A stretch of DNA of 64,000 nt from an uncultured Aeriscardovia sp. GTDB taxonomy: Bacteria > Actinomycetota > Actinomycetes > Actinomycetales > Bifidobacteriaceae. Positions 20,186-28,714 of this stretch are shown here, one piece after another. The stretch covers positions 1-64,000 of the forward strand of contig CAIFES010000006.1 of assembly GCA_903789535.1 (NCBI GenBank), written 5' to 3'. The position numbers and the translations under genes were made by a program. The first letter of the stretch is position 1, and every line of letters begins with the position of its first letter. Below the pieces are notes generated by a model. It searched no databases and had not been told where the DNA came from. It saw only the letters and a list, made by a program, of their open reading frames with translations.

Positions 20186-21724
20186 ATGGCGCAGAACCCG
20201 GACGCATGGGCCAATCCCCTGCGCGACGCGGAGGATCTCCGTCTGCCGAGGATCGCCGGGCCGTGCTCGGTCGTCATCTTCGGCGTGACCGGCGACCTCG
20301 CGCGCAAGAAACTGCTGCCGGCCATCTACGATCTGGCCAACCGCGGCCTCCTGCCGCCCCAGTTCGGCCTGACCGGTTTTGGACGGCGCGAGTGGAGCAA
20401 CGAGTATTTCGCCGACTGGGTCCGGCAGCATGTGAAGGAAAACTGCCGCACACCATTCCGCGAGTCCACCTGGCAGCAGCTGGCCGGCGGGATCCGTTTC
20501 GTCAACGGCACGTTCGACGACCCGGACGCCTTCCTGCGTCTGTCGCAGACGGTGCAGGAGCTGGATGCCACGCGCAACACGCACGGCAACCACGCGTTCT
20601 ACCTGTCCGTGCCGCCGTGGGCGTTCCCCATCGTGGCCGAGCAGCTGGCGAAGTCCGGCCTGTCGCATTCGCAGGGCGACGCCTGGCGGCGCGTGATCAT
20701 CGAGAAACCGTTCGGCCATGACCTTGCCTCCGCCAAGGAGCTCGACCGCGTCATCTCCTCGGTCTTCTCGCCCGACTCGGTCTTCCGCATCGACCACTAT
20801 CTGGGCAAGGAGACGGTGCAGAACCTTCTGGCGATGCGCTTTTCCAACATGCTCTTCGAGCCGATCTGGAACAACCATTACGTCGACCACGTCCAGATCA
20901 CGATGGCCGAGGATATCGGCATCGGCTCGCGTGCCGGCTATTACGACGGCATCGGCGCCGCACGCGATGTGATCCAGAACCATCTGCTCCAGCTCATGGC
21001 CGTGACCGCCATGGACGAGCCGGTCGATTTCTCCGCCCGCAACATCCACTACGAGAAGGCCAAGGTCCTCTCCGCCGTCCGGCTGCCCAAGGACCTGGCC
21101 GCCCACACCGCGCGCGGCCAGTATGCCGAGGGCTGGCAGGGCCAGGAGCATGTGCCCGGCTACCTGCAGGAGCGCGGCATCAGCCCGGATTCGACCACCG
21201 AGACGTATGCGGCCATCAAGCTGTGGATCGACAACTGGCGCTGGGCGGGCGTGCCGTTCTATCTGCGCACCGGCAAGCGCCTGGGCAAGCGCGTCACCGA
21301 GATCGCCGTCGTGTTCAAGTCTGCGCCGCACCAGCCGTTCCCCGCCAACGCGGTGCAGGAGCACGGCCCGAACGAGATCGTCTTCCGCATCCAGCCGAAC
21401 GAGGGCATCACCCTGCGCTTCGGTTCCAAGGTCCCCGGCTCCACCATGGAGGTGCGGGACGTGAATATGGACTTCAGCTATGGCAGCTCGTTCACCGAGT
21501 CGAGCCCGGAGGCGTACGAGCGCCTCATCCTCGACGTGCTGCTCGGCGAGCCGCCGCTCTTCCCCACCACGCAGGAGGTCAATCTCTCGTGGAAGATCCT
21601 CGACCCGATCGAGAAGTTCTGGTCCACGCAGGGCCAGCCCGAGCAGTACGAGTCCGGCACCTGGGGTCCGGACTGCACTGACAAAATGATGGCGAACGAC
21701 CATCGCGCCTGGAGGCTGCCATGA
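20186..21724 (+). CDS. zwf: Glucose-6-phosphate 1-dehydrogenase
   Basis: VVIFGVTGDLARKKLLPA, RIDHYLGKETVQNLLAMRF, FYLRTGKRL. Confidence 0.97.
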   Translation: MAQNPDAWANPLRDAEDLRLPRIAGPCSVVIFGVTGDLARKKLLPAIYDLANRGLLPPQFGLTGFGRREWSNEYFADWVRQHVKENCRTPFRESTWQQLAGGIRFVNGTFDDPDAFLRLSQTVQELDATRNTHGNHAFYLSVPPWAFPIVAEQLAKSGLSHSQGDAWRRVIIEKPFGHDLASAKELDRVISSVFSPDSVFRIDHYLGKETVQNLLAMRFSNMLFEPIWNNHYVDHVQITMAEDIGIGSRAGYYDGIGAARDVIQNHLLQLMAVTAMDEPVDFSARNIHYEKAKVLSAVRLPKDLAAHTARGQYAEGWQGQEHVPGYLQERGISPDSTTETYAAIKLWIDNWRWAGVPFYLRTGKRLGKRVTEIAVVFKSAPHQPFPANAVQEHGPNEIVFRIQPNEGITLRFGSKVPGSTMEVRDVNMDFSYGSSFTESSPEAYERLILDVLLGEPPLFPTTQEVNLSWKILDPIEKFWSTQGQPEQYESGTWGPDCTDKMMANDHRAWRLP

Positions 21725-22965
21725 TCCTCACACTCAACGACACATCGACGAAGCAGATTGCCGATCAGCTCGAATCCATGCACATCCGCCGAGGCGAGGA
21801 CGCGCAGGGCCGCGTGCTCACCCTGCTCATCAGCTGCCGGCAGGAGGATCTGGAGCCGGCGCTCAAGGCCGCCAACGCGGCGAGCTGGGAGCACCCGTGC
21901 CGTGTGATCGCCATCGTTCCCGGCTCACCGCGCCTTGTGACACAGCCGGCCGATGACGGCGGTCCCGACAATGGCACCGCGGACGGGCCCGCCGACTCCG
22001 ACGCACAGGTGAAGGTGGTCGGCCCGGTGGCTTCGAACGGCCTGGAGACCGTGGAGGTCGCCGGCGACAAGCCGATCACCGCCTTCCGCCAGGATTCGCG
22101 CCTCGACGCAGAAATCAGGTTCGGTGCCGACGCGGGCGCGAGCGAGATCATTGTCCTGCGTCCCAGCGGCGAGCTCGTCTCGCATCTCGACACGCTCGTC
22201 ATCCCGCTGATGGTGGCCGACACGCCGGTCGTCGTCTGGTGGCCGGGCGTGCCACCGACCAATCCATCGAAGGACCCGCTCGGCAGGCTTGCGACCGTGC
22301 GCATCACCGACGCGGCCAACACGCCGGACCCGGCGGGCACGTTCGCGCGTCTGAGCCAGCACGACACCCCGCAGGATGTGGATCTCTCATGGACACATCT
22401 GACGCTGTGGCGCGCCCAGCTCGCCTCCATGCTCGACCAGAGCCCGCATTCGCGCATCCGCTCCGCACAGATCACCGGGCAGAACGGCAACCTCTCCGTG
22501 CTGCTGCTCGCCGGCTGGATCAACGTGCAGGCGCATGTGCCGGTGCGCATCGTGTGGAACTCGCGCGCCGAGGGCATCCAGCAGGTCAGCCTGCAGTGCG
22601 ATGACGGCGATTACGTGATCGACCGGTGCAGCTGCGCGTCCCCGCAGGGCGCGGCGCAGCAGGACGCCGACACGTCGGGCACAGCGGAATCGGGCGCATC
22701 AGAAGGCACGTCGAAATCGGGCACGTCAGAGCCAGGCAGGTCGGAATCCGGCGCAGCGCACCCGGGCGATTCCGCCGATCCGACGGGCGAGCAGGCGTGG
22801 GTCACCACCCCCGGCTCCCCCAAGCCGCAGATGGTCTCGCTCCCCCACCGCACCCGCACCGAGTGCCTCGGCGAGGAACTGGGCCGCCTCTACCCCGACA
22901 AGGTGTGGGCGCGCGTGGTCCAGTCGGATCTGAGCTTCGAACAGAGCTACGCGGAGGAGGACTGA
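21721..22965 (+). CDS. opcA: OpcA, G6PDH assembly protein
   Basis: Overlaps zwf; RVLTLLISC, PLMVADTPVVVWWPGVPP. Confidence 0.9.
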   Translation: MILTLNDTSTKQIADQLESMHIRRGEDAQGRVLTLLISCRQEDLEPALKAANAASWEHPCRVIAIVPGSPRLVTQPADDGGPDNGTADGPADSDAQVKVVGPVASNGLETVEVAGDKPITAFRQDSRLDAEIRFGADAGASEIIVLRPSGELVSHLDTLVIPLMVADTPVVVWWPGVPPTNPSKDPLGRLATVRITDAANTPDPAGTFARLSQHDTPQDVDLSWTHLTLWRAQLASMLDQSPHSRIRSAQITGQNGNLSVLLLAGWINVQAHVPVRIVWNSRAEGIQQVSLQCDDGDYVIDRCSCASPQGAAQQDADTSGTAESGASEGTSKSGTSEPGRSESGAAHPGDSADPTGEQAWVTTPGSPKPQMVSLPHRTRTECLGEELGRLYPDKVWARVVQSDLSFEQSYAEED

Positions 22966-23816
22966 TGGCGGATCAGGCAGAACAGCGTGCACGCGGTCTG
23001 GCCCCGCGCACGATCGTGCGTTATGCCGACGAGCGCGGTGTGGTGGAGGCCGCCAGCACCCGTCTGCTGCTGCGTGTCATCGACCTGCTCTCCGACGGCC
23101 GGCGGCGGGTGGATCTGGCTGTGACGGGCGGCAGCGATGGCATCGAGATGCTCCGGCTCACCGGGATCAATCCCCTTGCCGCCTCCGTCGACTGGAAACG
23201 CGTGCACTTCTGGTGGGGTGACGAGCGTTTCGTACCGGCCGACGACCCGGATCGCAACGCCCTGCAGGCGCGTCAGGCGCTCCTCAGCCGTCTCATGGCC
23301 GATTTCGGGCTGCCGGAGGACAACATCCACGAGATGCCCGCCGATACCCGCGATTTCGTCGCCCGTCAGGATGCCTCCGACGAGGAGGACGAGCAGGCCG
23401 TTCGCTCGGCGGCGGCTGCCTATCAGCATGAGATGGTCACACAGATGGGCGATCACCCCGCGTTCGACATCGCCTGGTTCGGCATGGGGCCGGACGGCCA
23501 TTTCGCCTCGCTCATGCCCGGTCTGCCCGGCATCCGTCTTGACGACCCGAACATGCTCACGTGCGGCGTGACGCACTCGCCCAAGCTGCCGCCGCTGCGC
23601 GTCTCGCTCACCGTTCCGGCCATCCAGTCCTCGCATGAGGTGTGGGTGATCGCCTCGGGCGAGCGCAAGCGCGAGGCACTGGCCAAGGCGCTCGGTGCGC
23701 CCGGCACGCCGGCGGATGGTGGGGATTTCGATGATCCCGATGTGCCGGTGACATTTGCCGCCGGCCGCGAGCGCACGCTGTGGATGGTGGACACCGTCGC
23801 CGCGCCGATTGCGTGA
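22965..23816 (+). CDS. pgl: 6-phosphogluconolactonase
   Basis: TGGSDGIEML, VHFWWGDERFVPADDPDRN, MGPDGHFASLMPG; start overlaps opcA stop (TGATG). Confidence 0.93.
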   Translation: MADQAEQRARGLAPRTIVRYADERGVVEAASTRLLLRVIDLLSDGRRRVDLAVTGGSDGIEMLRLTGINPLAASVDWKRVHFWWGDERFVPADDPDRNALQARQALLSRLMADFGLPEDNIHEMPADTRDFVARQDASDEEDEQAVRSAAAAYQHEMVTQMGDHPAFDIAWFGMGPDGHFASLMPGLPGIRLDDPNMLTCGVTHSPKLPPLRVSLTVPAIQSSHEVWVIASGERKREALAKALGAPGTPADGGDFDDPDVPVTFAAGRERTLWMVDTVAAPIA

Positions 23817-23973
23817 GCGGCGCCATTCTGTGTGAACGAGCCGCGCCGTTTGCATAAGCCGCACTGTTTGCGTGGCCAGCGCTGCTCAAACGAGCCGCGC
23901 TGGCCGCCCACCCACTCCTCTCCCACAACCAGAAGAGCTGCAACAGCGCTGACTTCCCATCCCTCTCCCTACA

Positions 23974-24120
23974 ACCCAAAAGCCCCGGTCAGGTTGGTGA
24001 CCGGGGCTGGGAGAGAAGGAGAAGGGAAAGTTTCAATTATCAGTCTGTCTGGGCTGCGGCACCCGTTTCGACCCGTCTGCGGGATATCTCCCGTTTGCTG
24101 ACATCTTCTATATAAGCCGA
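23974..24120 (-). ncRNA. Putative small RNA, family copy 1
   Basis: minus strand: TTATATAGAAG start box ... GATAATTGAAACTTTCCCTTCTCCTTCTCTCCCAGCCCCGGTCACCAACCTGACCGGGGCTTTTGGGTTG; same layout as three other loci in the window. Confidence 0.65.
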
Positions 24121-24310
24121 CGTCGCTTGGCGGATCCTGCCGCGCCACTTCCTATTATCTGTACCTTTGCTGGGAGTTATCTGGGAACCGGACAGTGCCG
24201 CTTCGTCGATACACAGCGTCATCTTTCCCGGTCAGCCCATCTGCCGGGTTTCTCCTGCTTCCTGTTCGGCGTCGTCTCATCCGCGGGTGGCCGTTACCCG
24301 CGGATGGCCG

Positions 24311-25015
24311 TCACCCGCGGATGGTGAGATACTCGTCGACCGGCATACGTCGCATATGCACGTCGTTGATCCGCGCGTCAGTGGCATGGCCGATGCCCAT
24401 CCCCATGACCAGCAGTTCATCATTGGGGATCCCCAGCACCGGCTTGACCTCCTCCGGATACCGGATGAACTCATAGGCGACAATCGAGTCATAGCCGAGG
24501 TTCTTCGCCGCGAGCGCCAGCGTCTGCTCGAATGCGCCGAGATCAAGCAGACTCCATGGCGCCAGCTGCTGGAGCGTGAGATAGACGAAAGTGCCTGCGT
24601 TGAACAGACGCCCGTTTGACAATGCCATCGCCGAAAAAGAATCGACCTGTGCGAGCGCATCGGCGCCCATACGCGCCTTCTCGCGCGAACCCAGGGCGGC
24701 ACGGGCGCTGTATGAGCCGATCTGCGTGCCGAAACCGTCCATATTTCTGCGCGCCTGTGGGCCATAGTCCATCCGGTGGAACACCGGCACATCGGCATGC
24801 CCGCTCTTTCCCGCCATATCAGCTTTCTCGTGGGCGATACGGATTTTCTCCGCCACATCCCCTCTGGCCACATAGACGCGCCACGGCTGCTCGTTGGCCG
24901 AACTCGGCGCGAGTCCCGCCTCCTCGACGATGGCGCGGATGTCCTTCTCCGGCACCGGCCTGCCGTCGAAATCGCGGACGGAATGCCTGCCACGCACCAC
25001 CTGATCGAAATCCAT
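24311..25015 (-). CDS. Nitroreductase family protein (paralog 1)
   Basis: MDFDQVVRGRHSVRDFDGRPVPEKDIRAIVEEAGLAPSSANEQPWRVYV. Confidence 0.88.
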   Translation of the reverse strand: MDFDQVVRGRHSVRDFDGRPVPEKDIRAIVEEAGLAPSSANEQPWRVYVARGDVAEKIRIAHEKADMAGKSGHADVPVFHRMDYGPQARRNMDGFGTQIGSYSARAALGSREKARMGADALAQVDSFSAMALSNGRLFNAGTFVYLTLQQLAPWSLLDLGAFEQTLALAAKNLGYDSIVAYEFIRYPEEVKPVLGIPNDELLVMGMGIGHATDARINDVHMRRMPVDEYLTIRG

Positions 25016-25316
25016 GAGTACTCCTTGTCGTCGTTCGAGGCCGTCGGTCTGCGTTTCCTGATTGGTAGTGTGATCCGCATCCACTGGTCTGTATCTGCTG
25101 ATCCTCGTCCGCTGATAGCCCGGCCACCATGCTGGCAGGCTGCTGGCTGTCACACGGGATTCTTATGACTACAAGTGTCACGCATAGATCGACCAGGCGT
25201 AATACCGTTTCTCGCATCGCTGAAGCGGGAATAATCAGGAACAGCGCTCACTGGGCGCATCAGAATCGCGACCGGTTGCCGTGATGGCACCGCGCCCGCT
25301 CGCGATGCTCCCTGAC

Positions 25317-25467
25317 AACAAGAAAACCCCGGGCATTTCGCTCGGGGCATCTCGGATTTGAGGAGAGAAGGAAGGATTCAGTTATCGCGGACGGGGCGGA
25401 ATGGGTGTTCGTCTCGTCCCCGGCTTCCGGGCTGCGGTTCCTTTCGGCTGGTAGCTTCTATATAACC
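25317..25467 (-). ncRNA. Putative small RNA, family copy 2
   Basis: minus strand: GGTTATATAGAAGCTACC...GATAACTGAATCCTTCCTTCTCTCCTCAAATCCGAGATGCCCCGAGCGAAATGCCCGGGGTTTTCTTGTT; nearly identical to copy 3. Confidence 0.7.
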
Positions 25468-25722
25468 GTGGCTTCCTTGGCGGATTCTGTCGTGACAGTT
25501 CCGATAACCTGCGCCTTCGCTGGGAGTTTTCTGGGAACAGCAGACCCTTCCTGAACTTCTCATGCCACCCGTCCCACCTGTGCGCGGGTTTGTGCGCACA
25601 ACAGCCGGCGGCCTGTCTGCAGTCTATGGCACTTACGACGACCGAACCCTGCCGCACCCGCGACAGCCCGAACCTCGTCTCTGACTGCCTGCACAGATGT
25701 TCATCTATTGCATAGATGCCAT

Positions 25723-26526
25723 CTATTTACGGATGGTGAGGTACTCGTCGACCGGCATGCGGCGGGCATGCAAGCCGTTGATCGGCGCGTCCGTGGCATG
25801 GCCGACGGCCATGCCGATCACCAGCACCTCGTTGTCCGGGATGCCCAGAACCGGCCTGACCTCCTCCGGATAGCGGACAAGCTCGTAGGCGATCATTGTG
25901 TCATACCCGCGATTCTTCGCCGCCAGGGCGAGCGTCTGCTCGAACGCGCCGAGATCAAGCAGATTCCACTGGTTCATCTTCTGCTGGAGTGCGAGATAGA
26001 TGACGGTACCGGCATTGAACAGACGCGCATTGGTCAGGGCCATAGGCGCCGGATGCGCCGGACGGCCCGCCGCGGCCCCTGCCGCCGCGCTCTGGCCGTG
26101 TTCCTGCGCAGCAGAAAGATCAGGATGATCCGCTCGATCCGGTCCGACGGATTCTTTCTGCGCCTCGTCCTGCACACGCAGACGCGCCTTCTCCTGCGAA
26201 CCGCGGCCGGCGTCAGCCGCGAGGGCACGGGTCTGCACACCGAAGGCGGCCATATTGCGCTGCGGCTGCTCGCCCCACTCGGTGCGATGCGAGGTGGGCA
26301 CATCGGAATGACCGCGCACGCCTGCCGTATCCGCCTTCTCGTGGGCGGCACGAATCCGGTCCATCACCGCGCCTGTGGCCACATAGACACGCCACGGCTG
26401 CGTGTCGCCCCAGCTCGGCGCCAGGCCCGCCTCCTCGACGATGGCCCGGATATCCTTCTCAGGAACCGGTTCCCCGTCAAAATCACGGACGGAATGCCTG
26501 CCACGCACGACCTCATCAAAATCCAT
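25723..26526 (-). CDS. Nitroreductase family protein (paralog 2, with internal low-complexity insertion)
   Basis: MDFDEVVRGRHSVRDFDGEPVPEKDIRAIVEEAGLAPSWGDTQPWRVYV; close paralog of 24311-25015. Confidence 0.88.
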   Translation of the reverse strand: MDFDEVVRGRHSVRDFDGEPVPEKDIRAIVEEAGLAPSWGDTQPWRVYVATGAVMDRIRAAHEKADTAGVRGHSDVPTSHRTEWGEQPQRNMAAFGVQTRALAADAGRGSQEKARLRVQDEAQKESVGPDRADHPDLSAAQEHGQSAAAGAAAGRPAHPAPMALTNARLFNAGTVIYLALQQKMNQWNLLDLGAFEQTLALAAKNRGYDTMIAYELVRYPEEVRPVLGIPDNEVLVIGMAVGHATDAPINGLHARRMPVDEYLTIRK

Positions 26527-26588
26527 GAATGCTCCTTGATATCGATATCGTGTCTGCGAATGTATCGTCTGCGGATGGTATCCCCACA

Positions 26589-26739
26589 ACAAGAAAACCC
26601 CGGGCATTTCGCTCGGGGCATCTCGGATTTGAGGAGAGAAGGAAAAGGATTCAGTTATCGCGGACGGGGCGGAATGGGTGTTCGTCTCGTCTCCGGCTTC
26701 CGGGCTGCGGTTCCTTTCGGCTGGTAGCTTCTATATAAC
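26589..26739 (-). ncRNA. Putative small RNA, family copy 3
   Basis: minus strand GGTTATATAGAAGCTACCAGCCGAAAGG...GATAACTGAATCCTTTTCCTTCTCTCC...CCCCGAGCGAAATGCCCGGGGTTTTCTTGTT. Confidence 0.7.
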
Positions 26740-26864
26740 CCGCCGACCCTTGTACACTCCTTTCTGTCTCCTCATGTTTTCTGACGCATTTCATCCCAGA
26801 TCGCTGACAGCAGTCTGATGAAAAGCTGAGAATGTCAGCTTTGGAAAAGCTGAAAGCGTCGGGG

Positions 26865-26905
26865 CCCACAGCACCGGGATTGAGGGTGCTGCGGGCCCGT
26901 AGCGC
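26865..26905 (-). terminator. gnd terminator
   Basis: minus strand CGGGCCCGCAGCACCCTCAATCCCGGTGCTGTGGGCCCCG hairpin followed by a moderately T-rich segment. Confidence 0.6.
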
Positions 26906-26915
26906 CAAAGTCGGG

Positions 26916-28430
26916 TCAGTTCTTCTTCACGTCCTGGCCGGTCTTGAACTTGAGCTGGGAGGCGTACTCGGTGTGCTCCTCCTGGATCTCGTTCTGGTCC
27001 TTGGTGGCCCACAGCGTGTGGAACACGCCAGGACGATCCACACGACCGTAGGTGTGCGAACCGAAGAAGTCGCGCTGCGCCTGGATGAGCGCGGCCGGCA
27101 GCCTCTTGGAACGCAGGCCGTCGTAGTAGGCCAGCGAGCTGCTGAACGCCGGGGCGGGCACGCCGCCGAGCGCGGCCTTGGCCACCACGTTGCGCCAGGC
27201 GTCCTGCGCCTCGGTCAGCGACCTCTCGAAGTACGGGTCGAAGACGAGCGAGCTCGTCATCTTGCCCGAATCGTAGGCGTCGGAGATGCGGTTGAGGAAC
27301 TGGGCACGGATGATGCAGCCGGCCCTCCAGATGCGCGCGACGGCACCGAGATCGATGTCCCAGCCATACTGGCGGGCACCCTCGGCGATCTCGTCGAAGC
27401 CCTGCGCGTAGGCGATGATCTTCGAGGCGTAGAGGGCCTTGCGCACGTCCTCCACGAAGTCGTCGACCGACTCGCCGTTCAGATCGATATGCGCCTCCGG
27501 GCCGGCAAGATGCTTGTCCTGCGCCTCGTGACGCTGCTCCTCGCGCTCGGACAGGCCACGTGCGAACACAGCCTCGCCGATGGAGGGGACCGGGACGGGC
27601 AGGCCGAGGGCCGTCTGGACGGTCCACGTGCCGGTACCCTTCATCTCCGCCTCGTCCACGATGATGTCGACGAACGGCTTGCCGGTCTTCGCATCCACAT
27701 GGCGCAGCAGGTCGGCGGTGATATCGATGAGATAGCTGTTGAGCTCGCCCTTGTTCCACTCGTCGAAGATGTCGGCGATCTTCGCCGGCTCGAGGCCCAG
27801 GCCCCGGCGCAGCAGGTCGTAGCTCTCGGCGATGAGCTGCATATCGGCGTACTCGATGCCGTTGTGCACCATCTTGACGAAGTGGCCGGCGCCGTTCTCA
27901 CCGATATGGGTGACGCACGGCGTGCCGTCGGGGGCCTTGGCGGCGATCGACTCGAGGATCGGCCCGAGCGTCTTCCACGACTTCTCCGGGCCGCCGGGCA
28001 TGATGGACGGCCCGAGGAGGGCGCCCTGCTCGCCGCCGGAGACACCCATGCCCACGAAGTTGAGACCGCGGGCGGCCATCTCCTTCTCACGGCGCATGGT
28101 GTCCTTGAAGAACGTGTTGCCGCCGTCGATGATGATGTCACCCGGCTCCATGAGATCGGCGAGGGCATGGATCATCTTCTCGGTGGGATTGCCGGCCTTG
28201 ATCATGATGATGGCGGTGCGCGGCTTGGCCAGGGAGCCGACGAACTCCTCCAGCGTCTTGGAGGGGATGAACTCGCCCTCGTCACCGTGATCCTTGATCA
28301 GCTCGTCCGTGCGCCAGCCGGAACGGTTGTAGACAGCGACAGTGTTGCCGTGACGGGCGAGGTTGCGTGCGAGGCTTGCCCCCATGGCCGCCAGACCGAC
28401 GACGCCGATGTTCGCTTTCTTCTCAGCCAT
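26916..28430 (-). CDS. gnd: 6-phosphogluconate dehydrogenase (decarboxylating)
   Basis: NIGVVGLAAMGASLARNLARHG, DIIIDGGNTFFKDT, GVSGGEQGALLGPSIMPGG, GTGTWTVQTAL. Confidence 0.97.
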   Translation of the reverse strand: MAEKKANIGVVGLAAMGASLARNLARHGNTVAVYNRSGWRTDELIKDHGDEGEFIPSKTLEEFVGSLAKPRTAIIMIKAGNPTEKMIHALADLMEPGDIIIDGGNTFFKDTMRREKEMAARGLNFVGMGVSGGEQGALLGPSIMPGGPEKSWKTLGPILESIAAKAPDGTPCVTHIGENGAGHFVKMVHNGIEYADMQLIAESYDLLRRGLGLEPAKIADIFDEWNKGELNSYLIDITADLLRHVDAKTGKPFVDIIVDEAEMKGTGTWTVQTALGLPVPVPSIGEAVFARGLSEREEQRHEAQDKHLAGPEAHIDLNGESVDDFVEDVRKALYASKIIAYAQGFDEIAEGARQYGWDIDLGAVARIWRAGCIIRAQFLNRISDAYDSGKMTSSLVFDPYFERSLTEAQDAWRNVVAKAALGGVPAPAFSSSLAYYDGLRSKRLPAALIQAQRDFFGSHTYGRVDRPGVFHTLWATKDQNEIQEEHTEYASQLKFKTGQDVKKN

Positions 28431-28714
28431 AAATGTCCTTTCATGCCTGTGACGGGCACCGACGGCCGCACCAGCGCGGCACGGGTGCCGTGTCACGACA
28501 TCCGATGGAAGAGATGTACATCGGCCATTTTATGAGGACGACCGCACGCCCCCGCCGCTGTTTCAGCCGTTTTCCTTCTCAGCGAAGAGACCGGGAGATA
28601 CGAGTGATCGGGGGCAAAAATAAACGCGAGCGGAGGGCGAGAAGACACAGGCGATGAGGAGCGGAAGAAGCCGGGGAGCTGCGGCACGCGCCGGATAAGG
28701 CGCGCGCCGATCAC

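Noticed and set aside
26589-26739. sRNA copy 3 as a nitroreductase-specific riboswitch only
   Set aside because: Copies 1 and 4 have the same layout without a downstream nitroreductase, so a purely cis role does not explain the family
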